Positions 16,283 to 26,700 of a DNA stretch of 64,000 nt are shown here, in pieces. Within the stretch, counting starts at the first letter, position 1, and each line of letters opens with the position of its first letter. Where the stretch lies: positions 223,094-287,093 of the forward strand of contig NZ_JSYZ01000004.1 in assembly GCF_001293465.1 (NCBI RefSeq). Reading direction: 5' to 3'. The notes beneath the pieces were generated by a model that made no database searches, was not told the DNA's origin, and saw only the letters and a program-made list of their open reading frames with translations. Made by a program: the position numbers and the translations under genes. This stretch comes from Pseudomonas asplenii (GTDB lineage Bacteria > Pseudomonadota > Gammaproteobacteria > Pseudomonadales > Pseudomonadaceae).

Positions 16283-18115
16283 TCAGACCGACAGCAGGTC
16301 GACGGCATGCTGGCCGGCCTGGGCGGGCCTGGCACGATTGGCGTCATGGCTCTGCCCCTCACCGTGCATTTCCGCCAGGCGGGTGATGAACTCGTCGACG
16401 AACACCCGCATGTCGGCACTGACTTCCTTGTTGCGGGTGATCAGCCGGTTGTAGCCGAACAGCGCCGGGATCGCGACGAACAGGCCCATGGCGGTGGCCA
16501 GCAGGGCTGCGGCCATGCCCGGAGCGATGGCGTTGATGTTCACGTCACCGGCCATGGCCGTGCCGAGGAACACCACCATGATCCCCAGCACCGTACCGAG
16601 CAGGCCGATGTACGGGCCGCCGGCGATGGCGTTGGACAGTGTCGAGAGTTTCGAACCCAGTTGCTGGTTCTCCCGGGTGCGCACACCGTCCATGGAGCAG
16701 CGGATGGCCTCGATGGTGGCCGCCGAAACCGACGAGGTATCCGCGCCCTGGGCGCGACGGGTGCGAATCTCCTTGACCGCCACCAGATACAGGCGCCACA
16801 GCGAGGAATGCTCCAGGCGGCGGGCCAGGTCCTGGTCGTCGGCGAACATTTCCAGGCGCGTACCGACCTGGGCGAACTGCTCGCGGAACGCCTCGTTGGC
16901 GCGGCTGACACGGCTCAGGGCGCGGTTCTTGCGGACCATGATGACCCACGACTGCAGCATCATCAGCACCAGGATGGCGATGATCACCCAGGCATCCGCC
17001 GGCACCGACTTGAGCAGGAAGCCCAGGCTGCCGAAGCCGAAACCGGACTGTTCCTCATCGGCGCCATAGGCCACCAGCTTCGACTCGGCGCCTTGCGCGC
17101 CGGCATCGGCCAGCAGCACGGCGGCCGGCCGCACGACCTTGGACAAACGCAGCTCATCGATGGCGCCATGGAAGCCGGCGAAGGGGCTCGCTGCTGCCGC
17201 GGGGTCGGCAGCCGGCAGGTCGCCGCCCAGGGCGATCGGCGAATTGAACGCCGAGACTTCCTGGGCCAGGCTGGCACTCTCACGGCCGTTGACGAACAGC
17301 GAGACCTTGCTGCCCTGGGCGGTCAGCGCCAGGTGCTGCCACTGGCCAGGGTTGAGCGGCTGGGTCGATACCGCGCGCTGGCCGTTGACCTCCACGAAGG
17401 GCGTACCCTGGCTGACCCCCAGCAGCAAGGCATGGCCACCTTCGCGCCGGGCCATCAGCAACTGCTCGCCCGAAGCCTGGTCCAGACGCACCCAGGCGCT
17501 CAGGGTGAAGGCCCCCCCGGCGTTGTATTGCAGCGACGGACTGGCCGGCAACAGCAGCGGCTGGCCACTGAACTGCAAGGCCGCGCCGATCACCCCGTCG
17601 ATACGGCTGCCGGTGGCGTTCTGCGCGTGGTTGGAGAAGGCCGTGGCATCCTTCGCCGGCGTCCCCGGCGCGCCATCGAAGTGATAGACCGCGGTGTAGT
17701 TCGGCTCGAAGGCCAGTTGCCCATTGCTGGTGGCCGGGGCCTTCGGGTTGCCGTAATACATCCAGATGTCCTGGCGCTGGCCGCCTTCGACCTTGGGCAC
17801 ATCGACCCAGATCAGCGCCATGCCCATCAGCGGGTCGAAGCTTTCGATCTGGTAATTGAGCACGGTCTTGTCGTCGGCCGCGATGAAGCGCAGGTCCGAA
17901 CCGTCTTCCTTGACCCCGTCGAAGGTGAAGTTACCGGTGTGCAGGCGTACCAGCAGGCTGGTACGGCCCAGGGCCTCGCTGATGGCCGCGCCCTGGGGCG
18001 TGGTGTCGACGCTGATCTGCTTGCGGTAATGCCAGTCGTCCTGCCACCAGGCCTGGGCAGTGGCCGGGAGCACGAAGCCCAGGCAGATCAACAGGGACAC
18101 GATTAAGCGTGACAT
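16283..18115 (-). CDS. exbB: ExbB/TolQ proton channel protein fused to periplasmic DUF2341-LamG domains
   Basis: Protein of 610 residues. A signal peptide (1-22) is followed by a DUF2341-type segment (about 25-140: WWQDDWHYRKQISVDT, WMYYGNPKAPATSNG) and a LamG/concanavalin-like jelly roll (about 150-335: FTLSAWVRLDQ, WQHLALTAQGSKVSLFVNGRE, FHGAIDELRLSK). A membrane helix lies near 375 and a MotA/TolQ/ExbB domain at about 470-585 (GPYIGLLGTVLGIMVVFLG, GMAAALLATAMGLFVAIPALFGYN). Ordinary ExbB proteins are about 240 residues. The large added periplasmic part looks able to bind glycan or protein. ATG 18115 has GGAG 8 bases upstream. Confidence 0.9.
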   Translation of the reverse strand: MSRLIVSLLICLGFVLPATAQAWWQDDWHYRKQISVDTTPQGAAISEALGRTSLLVRLHTGNFTFDGVKEDGSDLRFIAADDKTVLNYQIESFDPLMGMALIWVDVPKVEGGQRQDIWMYYGNPKAPATSNGQLAFEPNYTAVYHFDGAPGTPAKDATAFSNHAQNATGSRIDGVIGAALQFSGQPLLLPASPSLQYNAGGAFTLSAWVRLDQASGEQLLMARREGGHALLLGVSQGTPFVEVNGQRAVSTQPLNPGQWQHLALTAQGSKVSLFVNGRESASLAQEVSAFNSPIALGGDLPAADPAAAASPFAGFHGAIDELRLSKVVRPAAVLLADAGAQGAESKLVAYGADEEQSGFGFGSLGFLLKSVPADAWVIIAILVLMMLQSWVIMVRKNRALSRVSRANEAFREQFAQVGTRLEMFADDQDLARRLEHSSLWRLYLVAVKEIRTRRAQGADTSSVSAATIEAIRCSMDGVRTRENQQLGSKLSTLSNAIAGGPYIGLLGTVLGIMVVFLGTAMAGDVNINAIAPGMAAALLATAMGLFVAIPALFGYNRLITRNKEVSADMRVFVDEFITRLAEMHGEGQSHDANRARPAQAGQHAVDLLSV

Positions 18116-18140
18116 GCGGTGGTTCTCCGTCAGTAAAGGG

Positions 18141-19757
18141 TCAGAAAGTCGCCTGCACACTGAAGTGCAGGCGTGAGTCGTATTTGCGGGTGTTCGGGCC
18201 GTCGAGCAGCGGGTAGCCCCAATCCAGGCTGCCGGACAGCCATTTGCTCAGGCTGGCGCGTGTCCCCAGGCCGACACTGGCCAGGCTGTATTCGTCTTCC
18301 TGCTCGGGCAGGGCCTTTTCCAGGGTCAGCCGCGCGCCTTCGGCGAAGGCGTAGAAACGCCATTCCTTGACGTAGCTGCCGACAAACCTGGCCAGCGATG
18401 GCGTGCGCAGTTCCTGGGAGAACAGCATCCCGCTGTCACCCGAGCGCTCGGCCGCCAGGTAGCCACGCACCGAAGTGGCGCCCCCGGCGGAAAACTGTTC
18501 GTTGGACACCAGCGGGCCGGACGCCAGCTGGAAGGCTGCCTTGGACGCCGACTGCCAGTCGCGGGTGAAGGTGTAGGTGTAATTCAGGTCGCCCTTGAGC
18601 ACGGTGAAGCTGGGGCTGGCACGGTAGCGCTTGTAGTCGAACTCGTCGGAATCGCTGCCATAGCCGAAGAAGCTGCGGGTCGCCGCCACCAGGTTCAGGC
18701 CCAGGCCGAGCTGGGCGCTTTCGGTATAGCGGTAGCCGTTGTAGCCAAAGGTCAGCGGGGCGTACTTGAGCGGAATCTGGTCGCTGCTGCTGCCGAACTT
18801 CAGCTCTTCCTCGAAATCCTTGAAGTCCACGCCGATGGAGAACGAGTTGGCCCAGGCCCCGCTGGAAGGCAAGGTGTAGATACCCGAGACGCCATAGGAA
18901 TGGCCCTTGCCCAGTACGTTGCTGCCGCCGATGGTGGCGACATTGCTGTCGGACTGGTAACCGGAGAACTGCAGGGTCCAGCGCTCGCTCAGCGGTGCGC
19001 TGTAGGAACCGGACCAGACCTTGGCGTTGCTCTGGTCCTCGGGGGCGGTGAAGTAGGTCAGCGAGACGCTGTGCCCCAGTTGCCAGAGGTTGTCGTAACC
19101 CAGGGAGGCGACTGCTCGCAGCTCCTTGGTGTCGGCACTGTAGTCGTTGTTCAGCCCAAGGCTGGCGTGCCACGGATTCTGGTCCTCGACCTGCAGGTCA
19201 ACGTCCATGGTCCCGGGCCGTTGGCCTTCGCGCACCAGCGGCATGACCTGGCGACCGGCACCCTTGTTGAGCGCCGCCAACTCGCTCTGGACCTTGGCAA
19301 AATCCGGTACCTCGCCCTCTTTCAGGGCCGGCACGTCTTCGCGGATCTCCACCGGCGAATAGTGTTTGGCACCCACCACGCGCACCCGGCCAACCTTGGT
19401 TTCGCTGACCTGCAGGAAGACGATGCCACCCTCGACCTTTTGCTCGGGCAGTTCGACGAACACCGACTGATACCCCTTGGCCTGGTAGACCTTCTGCAGG
19501 GCATCGCGGGCGCCTTCGATATCGGCCAGGGCCTTCTGCGGACCGAGGAACGGGTAGACCGCTTCCTCGATATCCCGGGCCTGCAACACGGTGTTGCCGC
19601 GCACGACGTACTCGTTGACGTCCACCAGACGGGCCACCGGAGCCTCCTCGGCGACCGATGGCCCGGCCAGCAGGGCCAGCACCAGGCCCGCGCCGGCCGG
19701 CCAGGCGCGTCGTGCCCCTGTCGGTCGCGCCGTCTCTTTGAAGAACAGATGCTCCAC
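18141..19757 (-). CDS. pdtB: TpsB two-partner secretion pore (PdtB-like, ShlB/FhaC family)
   Basis: Outer-membrane pore that exports the TpsA partner. From GTG 19757 (AGGGGG 5-6 bases upstream) the product has 538 residues: signal peptide ending SVA, a POTRA_2 domain (YVVRGNTVLQARDIEEAVYPFLG, ALQKVYQAKGYQSVFVELPEQ), then POTRA 2 and a 16-strand barrel with the family VRGY motif (GATSVRGYLAAERSG), ending QATF. An alternative ATG at 19835 overlaps the phdA stop (ATGA) but has no ribosome site and gives a very long N terminus. The layout with phdA and the exoprotein matches the P. aeruginosa pdt locus; the gene name is by that resemblance. Confidence 0.9.
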   Translation of the reverse strand: MEHLFFKETARPTGARRAWPAGAGLVLALLAGPSVAEEAPVARLVDVNEYVVRGNTVLQARDIEEAVYPFLGPQKALADIEGARDALQKVYQAKGYQSVFVELPEQKVEGGIVFLQVSETKVGRVRVVGAKHYSPVEIREDVPALKEGEVPDFAKVQSELAALNKGAGRQVMPLVREGQRPGTMDVDLQVEDQNPWHASLGLNNDYSADTKELRAVASLGYDNLWQLGHSVSLTYFTAPEDQSNAKVWSGSYSAPLSERWTLQFSGYQSDSNVATIGGSNVLGKGHSYGVSGIYTLPSSGAWANSFSIGVDFKDFEEELKFGSSSDQIPLKYAPLTFGYNGYRYTESAQLGLGLNLVAATRSFFGYGSDSDEFDYKRYRASPSFTVLKGDLNYTYTFTRDWQSASKAAFQLASGPLVSNEQFSAGGATSVRGYLAAERSGDSGMLFSQELRTPSLARFVGSYVKEWRFYAFAEGARLTLEKALPEQEDEYSLASVGLGTRASLSKWLSGSLDWGYPLLDGPNTRKYDSRLHFSVQATF

Positions 19758-19831
19758 ACCGCCCCCTTGATTCAAGAAATGGCCCCGAGCGTTGTCGAGG
19801 CCGCATGGCCGGGGCTGTCGCCCCTGGCGCC

Positions 19832-20446
19832 TCATTGGTTGTTCGTGATCGCCAGCGATGGATGCCGTGCCAGCCAGGTGTGCAACAAGGCGAAGTTCAG
19901 CGAGAACTCCGGCATCTGCAGCAGGGCGCCACAGAACAGTTCACCGACGATTTTCTGGATCAGCAGCACGGCCTGCGGGTTGTCCAGCAGCGTGGCGATG
20001 TCCTTGCTCAGGACGTTGAAGCTCCAGACCTTCTGGTTCAGGTCCAGGCCGACGAACCAGCGGAACAGCAGGTTGTAGTTGAGCTGCTCGTACAACTGCT
20101 GTTCGCCGGGCACCGAATACAGCAGTTGCAGCAGAAGGATGTGCATCACCGTCTGCGGGGCGATCAGCATCTTCGCGTTGGCCCCCGCCGCCAGCAGGAC
20201 GTCGCGATGCTCGTCGAGCAGGTCGTCGATCTGTGGCCGCAGCAGCACCAGCGAGTGACCGGGCGGGATGTAGCTGGAGACCTCCTTCAAGGCGCCCTGC
20301 CAATCTTCCTGGGACACGATCCAGACCCACGGTGCACCGTAGCGATAGACCGACACCGGCTTCTTGCGCGCCGCCTCGACGATCTTCGACAGGCGCTGGT
20401 CCAGCTCCTGCATGCCCACTTTCGAGTAGCGTTCCATAGTCCCCAT
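19832..20446 (-). CDS. phdA: PhdA-like protein: Phd/YefM antitoxin domain fused to transposase N-terminal-like domain
   Basis: Protein of 204 residues, first gene of the ten-gene secretion operon. The N terminus (about 8-55, VGMQELDQRLSKIVEAARKKPVSVYRYGAPWVWIVSQEDW) resembles Phd/YefM antitoxins, which bind DNA and a toxin. The middle (about 105-160, LLQLLYSVPGEQQLYEQLNYNLLFRWFVGLDLNQKVWSFNVLSKD) closely resembles the N-terminal DUF772 domain of IS5/IS1182 transposases. There is no transposase catalytic part and no toxin gene beside it. ATG 20446 has the strong site GGAGGGGAGGG upstream. The likely role is regulation of the locus, as an inference. The name follows the P. aeruginosa pdt locus from memory. 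Confidence 0.8.
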   Translation of the reverse strand: MGTMERYSKVGMQELDQRLSKIVEAARKKPVSVYRYGAPWVWIVSQEDWQGALKEVSSYIPPGHSLVLLRPQIDDLLDEHRDVLLAAGANAKMLIAPQTVMHILLLQLLYSVPGEQQLYEQLNYNLLFRWFVGLDLNQKVWSFNVLSKDIATLLDNPQAVLLIQKIVGELFCGALLQMPEFSLNFALLHTWLARHPSLAITNNQ

Positions 20447-20669
20447 ACCCTCCCCTCCAGCGTTCCCTGCAACCTTGGAAAACGGGGCCTGACGCCTCCG
20501 TGCCCGTTCTACATATCCAAGACGGGGCTGGCCTTGTGCTACCGAACTTTTGTCACAAAAGCTTCATTCCTGGCGCTTTCCGGCCAGCAAGTGCGGCCTG
20601 AAAAATCCATGCCCGTAGGCGCCGGTGGGGCCCATGGAAGTGGGATTGCCCGCCACAGGACGGCCGGGC
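20447..20669. other. Promoter region of the ten-gene secretion operon
   Basis: Non-coding spacer between the exoprotein terminator and phdA. It holds the motif at 20541-20567 shared with the exoprotein promoter. The presence of a terminator and this spacer shows that phdA and downstream genes form a transcript separate from the exoprotein gene. Confidence 0.55.
20541..20567. promoter_or_regulatory. Shared pdt-regulon motif, copy upstream of phdA operon
   Basis: Read on the plus strand: ACCGAACTT, one base, TGTCA, seven bases, TTCAT. It matches 33348-33374 at 21 of 27 positions and lies 94 bases before the phdA start (99 in the other copy). Inside this copy CTTTTGT-C-ACAAAAG (20547-20561) is a perfect palindrome around one base. 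TGTCA resembles a half PHO box, in the orientation opposite to the genes. Confidence 0.6.
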
Positions 20670-20695
20670 AAAAAAAGGCGGCCATCAAGGCCGCC
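20670..20695 (-). terminator. Intrinsic terminator of the exoprotein gene
   Basis: GGCGGCC-ATCAA-GGCCGCC (20677-20695) followed on the minus strand by seven T. It lies 23 bases past the exoprotein stop codon. Confidence 0.92.
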
Positions 20696-20717
20696 AGAGA
20701 GGAGAAAGAACCCGCGT

Positions 20718-23700
20718 TTACAAGGTCAGGTTGCCCCGTTCCTCTTCGGTCAGGCGTAGCCTGGCCTGCTCGCTCAAGGGGCCCGCACCGAGGACCTGGA
20801 CCGGGCTGTCGGGGTTATAGGCTGGCGTGTGGCTGGCACTGTCGCGACTCGGGGTCACCGGTTCGCTGCCGAAACCGAGCACCTCGACGGTGAAGACCGA
20901 CGGCCGATCCTGCTTCGCTGCCTGTTGCTGCTGCCGCGCGGCGTCTTCGGCCGCCTGGGAGGCCGCAGCGCCGGCGGAGCTGGCGGCGGTCATGGCCCCG
21001 GTGTTGATCGACGCGGTCATCGGCACCCCCGAGGACTTGCCCTGGGTCTGGATGTTGGCCGCGTTGACCACCTGCAAGGCCGCGATGTTGACGTTGCCCG
21101 ACACCCGAATTCCCGCCTCGCCGGCATCGATGGTGCCCAGCGGCGCGATCAGGTCGATGTCGCCCGGCGCGATCTCCGGAATCGGGTTGAGCGTCGCGAT
21201 CCCCGCCCCGGTGCTCGGTACCGAGGGCGACAGGGTGACATTGCCCCAGTTGTCGTAGACCCGCTTGGGCGGCGTATAGACCACGGTGGTCTTCGAACCG
21301 CGGCCGGCGTTGATGTCGCCGGCCGCCGACCAGGCCATGATCGAACCGCCGAAGGTGGTCATGATCCGGCTCTGCCCCAGCAGGATGCTGTCCAGGGAAT
21401 AGAGCTGGATATCGCCGGCACCCTGGGTGATCACGCCGGCCGTGGACGGTGGCGCCACGCCCTCGATACCGAATACCTGGCCACCGCCCGGCGTGAGCAT
21501 CTGGATGTTGCCACCGAAGTCGGTGTGTACCCCGGCGCCACCGAACAAGGTGATGTCGCCCTGGTAGGTGATCGGGTTGCCCGCCACGTCGGTCTGCGGG
21601 AAGAGCAAGGCGATGGCCTCGCGACCGCGCAGGTAGCTGCCCTGGCGTGGTCCGCCAACCTGGTTGTACTCGCGTCCCGCCGCTTTCAGCTCGGCGAAGT
21701 AGACCTCGCGGGCGAAGATCCGCTGTTGCTCGGGCGACAGGGCCGCGTAGTCGGCACGCGCCTGATCGGCAGTGCCACTGAAGCCGTACCGCTCGGCCAG
21801 CCAGGCGACCAGTTCGGTCTCGTAGGTCTTGGCCACCTTGCCGCCGCTCAACGACTGGCCGGCCTGTGCCAGGTTCTCCGGGTTCAGGTAGGTCTGGACG
21901 AAACGCAGGTAGTCCGCGCCATTCGTGCCGAAGCCGGCCTGCATGACGATGCTGGCACCCGGGCGGCTGTCGCCGGGGACCACGGCACCGATGCTGGTGA
22001 TGCTGGCCTTGTCTTCCATCAGGATATTGCGTCCTGCCGTCAGCTCCAGGGTACCGGGACCGGCCACCGTGAAGTTGCTGTAGAGAATGTCGCGGCCGGC
22101 GGAAACGATGGAAACGTCGTTCGGGTCGTTGTGCACGAACAGGTTGCCCGTGCTGGTGTATTTGTTGATATCGGTCATGCCCGAATCACTGCTGCCCAGT
22201 GCGGTACCGCTGCTGACGATATCGCGACCAGCCATCATCCAGACCGGGCCGGCGCCTTCGTACCAAGTCTGGCCAAAGCGTGGAGTGCCAGTCCCCTGGA
22301 AGCTGATGATTCGGCCGCTGGTGACGCCCAGCAGGTCGCCGTTGAGCGCGTAGAAGCGCGAAGGGAGACGGCTGGCGGCAATGGTGTCGGAGGCGGTGGC
22401 GGAGCCAAAGGCGAACAGGGGCAATACCGCCGGTACCTGGGCCGTGTTGCCATCCGTCGACAGGTTGTTGCCGTTGGTCACCATACTGCCGTTGATCAAG
22501 CCCGCGAATGCCGGACGCCAGGGGGTCGCCATCGTTTCAGCGGCCGCGCCGGAACGACTGACGCTGAACCCACTGGCGTAAATGGAGTCGCCGGCCAGGA
22601 ACTGCAGTTCGCCGGTCACCGAAGGTGCCAACAGTAACGGTGCCTTGTATTCGGGGTCTCTCAATTGGCTGGTGGCAGCCTTGCCATAGTAGAAACTGCC
22701 GCTGGCCGCGACCGCCCGCAGGATGGAGGGGTAGACCACCGCCGCATCGGTGACGGTACCCAGGGTATAGGGGGTGAGGTTGCCACCGGCCGAGAACAGA
22801 TCGATCGCCGTATGCCCGGTCCACAGGGTGAACCAGCTCTGGCCCGCACCATTGACGCCGCCGCTGACAAAAGGCGTGGCGTTCATCAGGGCGACCCTAC
22901 CCGGATCCTGCACGTTCTGTACGACCAGATCGCCCAGCGTAGACAGATTGAACGTGGCATCCCCCGGAACCAGCGTCATGCCGCCGGCCGAGAGGGCGCG
23001 AGTGGCGATCGTCGGATCATAGGCCCTGACCTCGCCAGGTGCCTGGTCCGTGGCCTGGTTGCCGTAGTGCAAGGCCACGCTGCCCATCGATGCGCCATCG
23101 AGTTGCACATGCCCGCGCAGGTCGACCAGCAAACCGTTCTGCTGTCCCTGGGTGAGATCACTGGCCGGGTTCAGCGCGCCCCCTACCCGCAGGTTCAGAT
23201 CGCCACCGCCGGTCATCTGCACGCTGCCATCGGCCGCTACCCGCCCTGTGCTGCCAACGGCAAGCACCAGGCCCTGGCTGCGCGGGTTGATCGACGTTGC
23301 AAACGCCGCCCCGGACAGGGGGGCCAGGATGCCCGCATCCCCCGCCACCTGGACATCGACATTACCGCCGCCCAGGGTGCCGAACCCGGTGAAACCGACC
23401 ATCTGGTCGGCGCCACTGCCGCCCAGTGCGGCAGTGTTGGTGTAGGTGCCGAAGTTGATCCACCAGGCGGTTGGCTGTGCCTGTCCCCCTGTGTCGACGC
23501 TGCCGCTGCCCTGGCGCCAGAGCCAGTTGCCGACACCGGCGGTGTCATGGCCCAGGTCCGCCGAGTTGGGCCGTCCCAGGCCAGTCGAGACACGGTCCAT
23601 GATATTGCCGGTGAGATCGCCGCCCACCTTGAGGGTCAGGTTGCCACCGGCGTCCGGGTACCAGGCACGGTAAACGCTGGTGGCACTGCCATTGACCAGC

Positions 23701-26700
23701 TCCTCGTAGCCACCGAAGGCATCGCCAAGGACTGTTCCGCCGGTCCCCCGCGCCCGGGCCTGGTTGTAGGGATCATTGGCGGAGGTGGCTGTCGATGAGT
23801 TGCCGGCAGTATAGACGCCGTAGAGCGAGTCCATCTTCAGATCGCCACCGGCCAGCAATTCAAGGTCTGCCGTACCGGTACGAACCACGCTGAAGCGCTG
23901 GCTACCGGCAACCAACTGAGACTGACCGACCGCCTTGCAGAACGTCGGGTTGTCGGTACATAGCTCAGGGTAACCAATGGCATCGAAATCGATGGGTTGG
24001 CCAACCAGGCTGGTATCGCCGGCCCAGTTCAGCGACCCCTCCTCGGTCCAGACATAGCTGGTGGCTGCCTTGCAGAACGTCGGGTTGTCGGTGCACAGAT
24101 CCGGGTAGCCAATGGCATCGAAGTCGATGGGTTGGCCGACCAGGCTGGTATCGCCGGCCCAGTTCAGCGAACCTTCTTCGGTCCAGACATAGCCACCCGG
24201 CTTGGCCTTGCCGAACATGCCGTAATGGGTATCCGCCAGATGCAGGTCACCGCTGACAGGGTACGGCTGGACGATACGGCTGTCGGCCGCTTCGGTGTCG
24301 GCTCCCGCCAACAGGCGCAGCGACCAGGACTGCGAACCTTCAGCCAGCATCGGCGCAACGGCCCAGATCTGCCCCTGGCGGCCGGCAACCTCAGGACGCA
24401 ACTGGATGGACTCCACGCCCGCCAGCAGTTTTACATCGGTACCCGAAGGAATCAGAGCACCCCGGGACAGAACCTGGTTCCCATTCAGGACCACGGTCTG
24501 CGTCGTACCGGCAACGCCCGGCAACGGCACGCCCCTGGGCCAGGTCAGGGCCTTGAAGTTGGCCGCCACCGGAAGCAGGCTGCCGGCATCCAACTGGGTG
24601 CCCGCCGCCAGGGTCTGGGACTGACTCAACAACGTACCGGCGGCAAATAGAATATTGCCGGAGGCGTCGCGTACCGCTGCCGCCAACACGGTCCCCGCCG
24701 GCAGCGACAGCGCCTGGTCGAGTGTCGCCGATACCGGCAGGCGGGTTCCAGGCGCCAGTTGCAAGCCCTTTATCGGCAAGTCGTAGTTGAGAGTGACGCC
24801 GCCGGGGAAGGTCGTGCCATCGGCCAACGTCACCCCGGCCCCCGGTACCACGGTATCGCCACCATTGATGTCGATCCCTGGCAGCAAGATCCAGCCCTTG
24901 TCGTCCTGGGTCGCCGGCGGTGGCGCGAACCCGTCGCTGATACTGCCGTAGATATTCAGGTCGCCACCGGCCCGCAAGGTCAGGCTGCCGACTTCGCCGG
25001 AACCGTAGACCCCGGTCTTCCGGGTGTTCGGGTTCACACTGGCATAACGATAACCCGACAGATCGATATCGCCTTGCACCACCAGGTCGCCGTCCGGCGT
25101 CGCGCTGACAATCTCCACGCCGGGACGCAGATGGAAGGCATCGGCATAGGTGGCGTTGTTCAAGCCCGCCAGCTTGCCTTGCATCAGGCTGGCATTGGCC
25201 AGGGCAGCATTGATGAACGCGGTACTCTGCAAATGCTTGGCGTCCAGGTAGGCCTGGTCGATGATCTGGTAGGGACGGCCGCTGGCCGCCGGATCGGTGC
25301 CGTAGGCCGCATCGTCATAGCGCCAGGTCCCGTTGACGGCGATCGAACGCGCCCCCTGGATGGTCAGCGGACCGCTGGCATCGATGGCAATGTCGCCGCC
25401 AGTGGTGCCGCCCAGGCGCGGAGCATTCAGTTCCAGGGTACCGCGGGCCCGACCATCGTTCTGTCCCGGCAGATTGCCCAGCGCCCCATCGGTGCCGTGG
25501 CGCAGGTCGATGCGTGCACCGCTGCCCAGGGTCAACTGACCATTGCCCGAGTTGAGTTCGACGATCGCCCGGTTCGGCGAATCGATGATCTTGCCGTAGC
25601 TGTCGACCCGCAGGCGCGTACCATGGGCATCGAGTACGGCGCTGCCGTCCAGGGTCAGGCCGTTTTTCGCCGACAGGCGAATACTGCCCACCCGCTCGCC
25701 GCTCGCATCGACGGTGCCGCTCACCCGCAGGCTGCCGTTGTCGATGGAGACGGTCACGTCACCGGCCTTGAGGCCCTCGCCAATGGTCAGGTCGCCCTGC
25801 TTGAACTGGAAGCTGCGCGAACCGGTAACCTGCCCCTCGTTCAGCCGCTGGTTGAGGGCGGCGAACTGTTCATCGAGCGTTCCCGTCGCTCCCAGCCGTT
25901 GGGCCTGGATCTCAACGCCCCCCGCCGTGTACGGCATCAGGGTGCCGCCCGCATCGTAATAACCGCTGCTGGAGCCGAGAATACGCCCCTGCAGGTCAAC
26001 GATACCGGCCGCTGCATCCAGCGCCACGGCGCTCAAGGTCCCGGCCTGGTTGTACCTGGCCGACAGGTCGATACGCGAGCCCGCCGCCTGGTGGATATTA
26101 CCGTTGCGGCTCTCCAGCCTGACGCTGCCGCCCCAGCCGTACTTGGTCACGTCGTTGAAGACAATGGCCCGCCCGGCCACATCGAGCCGGGCATCATCGG
26201 TGAGCAGCACGTCACCGGTCGCCCCCAGAGTGACCTTGCCGCTGGGCAGGACCACGGCGCTGGCCAGTCGGATACTGCTGCCCTGCAGGGCCAGTTCGGC
26301 GCCCTGCCCGTTCACCTCACCCACAGCGGCGCCCGACGACGAAACGTCAATCGTGCCGCCAGCGGTGATGCGGTTCACCGAGCCAGCCTCACCGGTCATC
26401 AGCGGTGTCAGGACGTTCAGGTTGCCGCCGCTGTACTGGAAGCCCTTGCCGGCCTCGTAGGCACCCTGGCTCCGGTAGACCGAGAGGCTGCCCTTGTGGT
26501 TGGCGGTGATGCGTTCGCTGGCGTTGAGATTGACGTTGGCGAAACCAAGCACCAGGCGATCGAAGCTCTTGACCGTATTGGGCTGGGCGAAGTCGCCATA
26601 ACCGAACTCGATGCGTTGGGCCTTGATATCCAGGCGCCCGCTGCCGGTTCCCGCGCCACCAGCGATCACCGAACCGGCCGGCTTGTCCGAGCCCAGCCAG

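Noticed and set aside
19832..20446. Toxin-antitoxin pair based on the Phd-like domain
   Set aside because: There is no toxin gene on either side; the neighbours are secretion genes and the exoprotein terminator.
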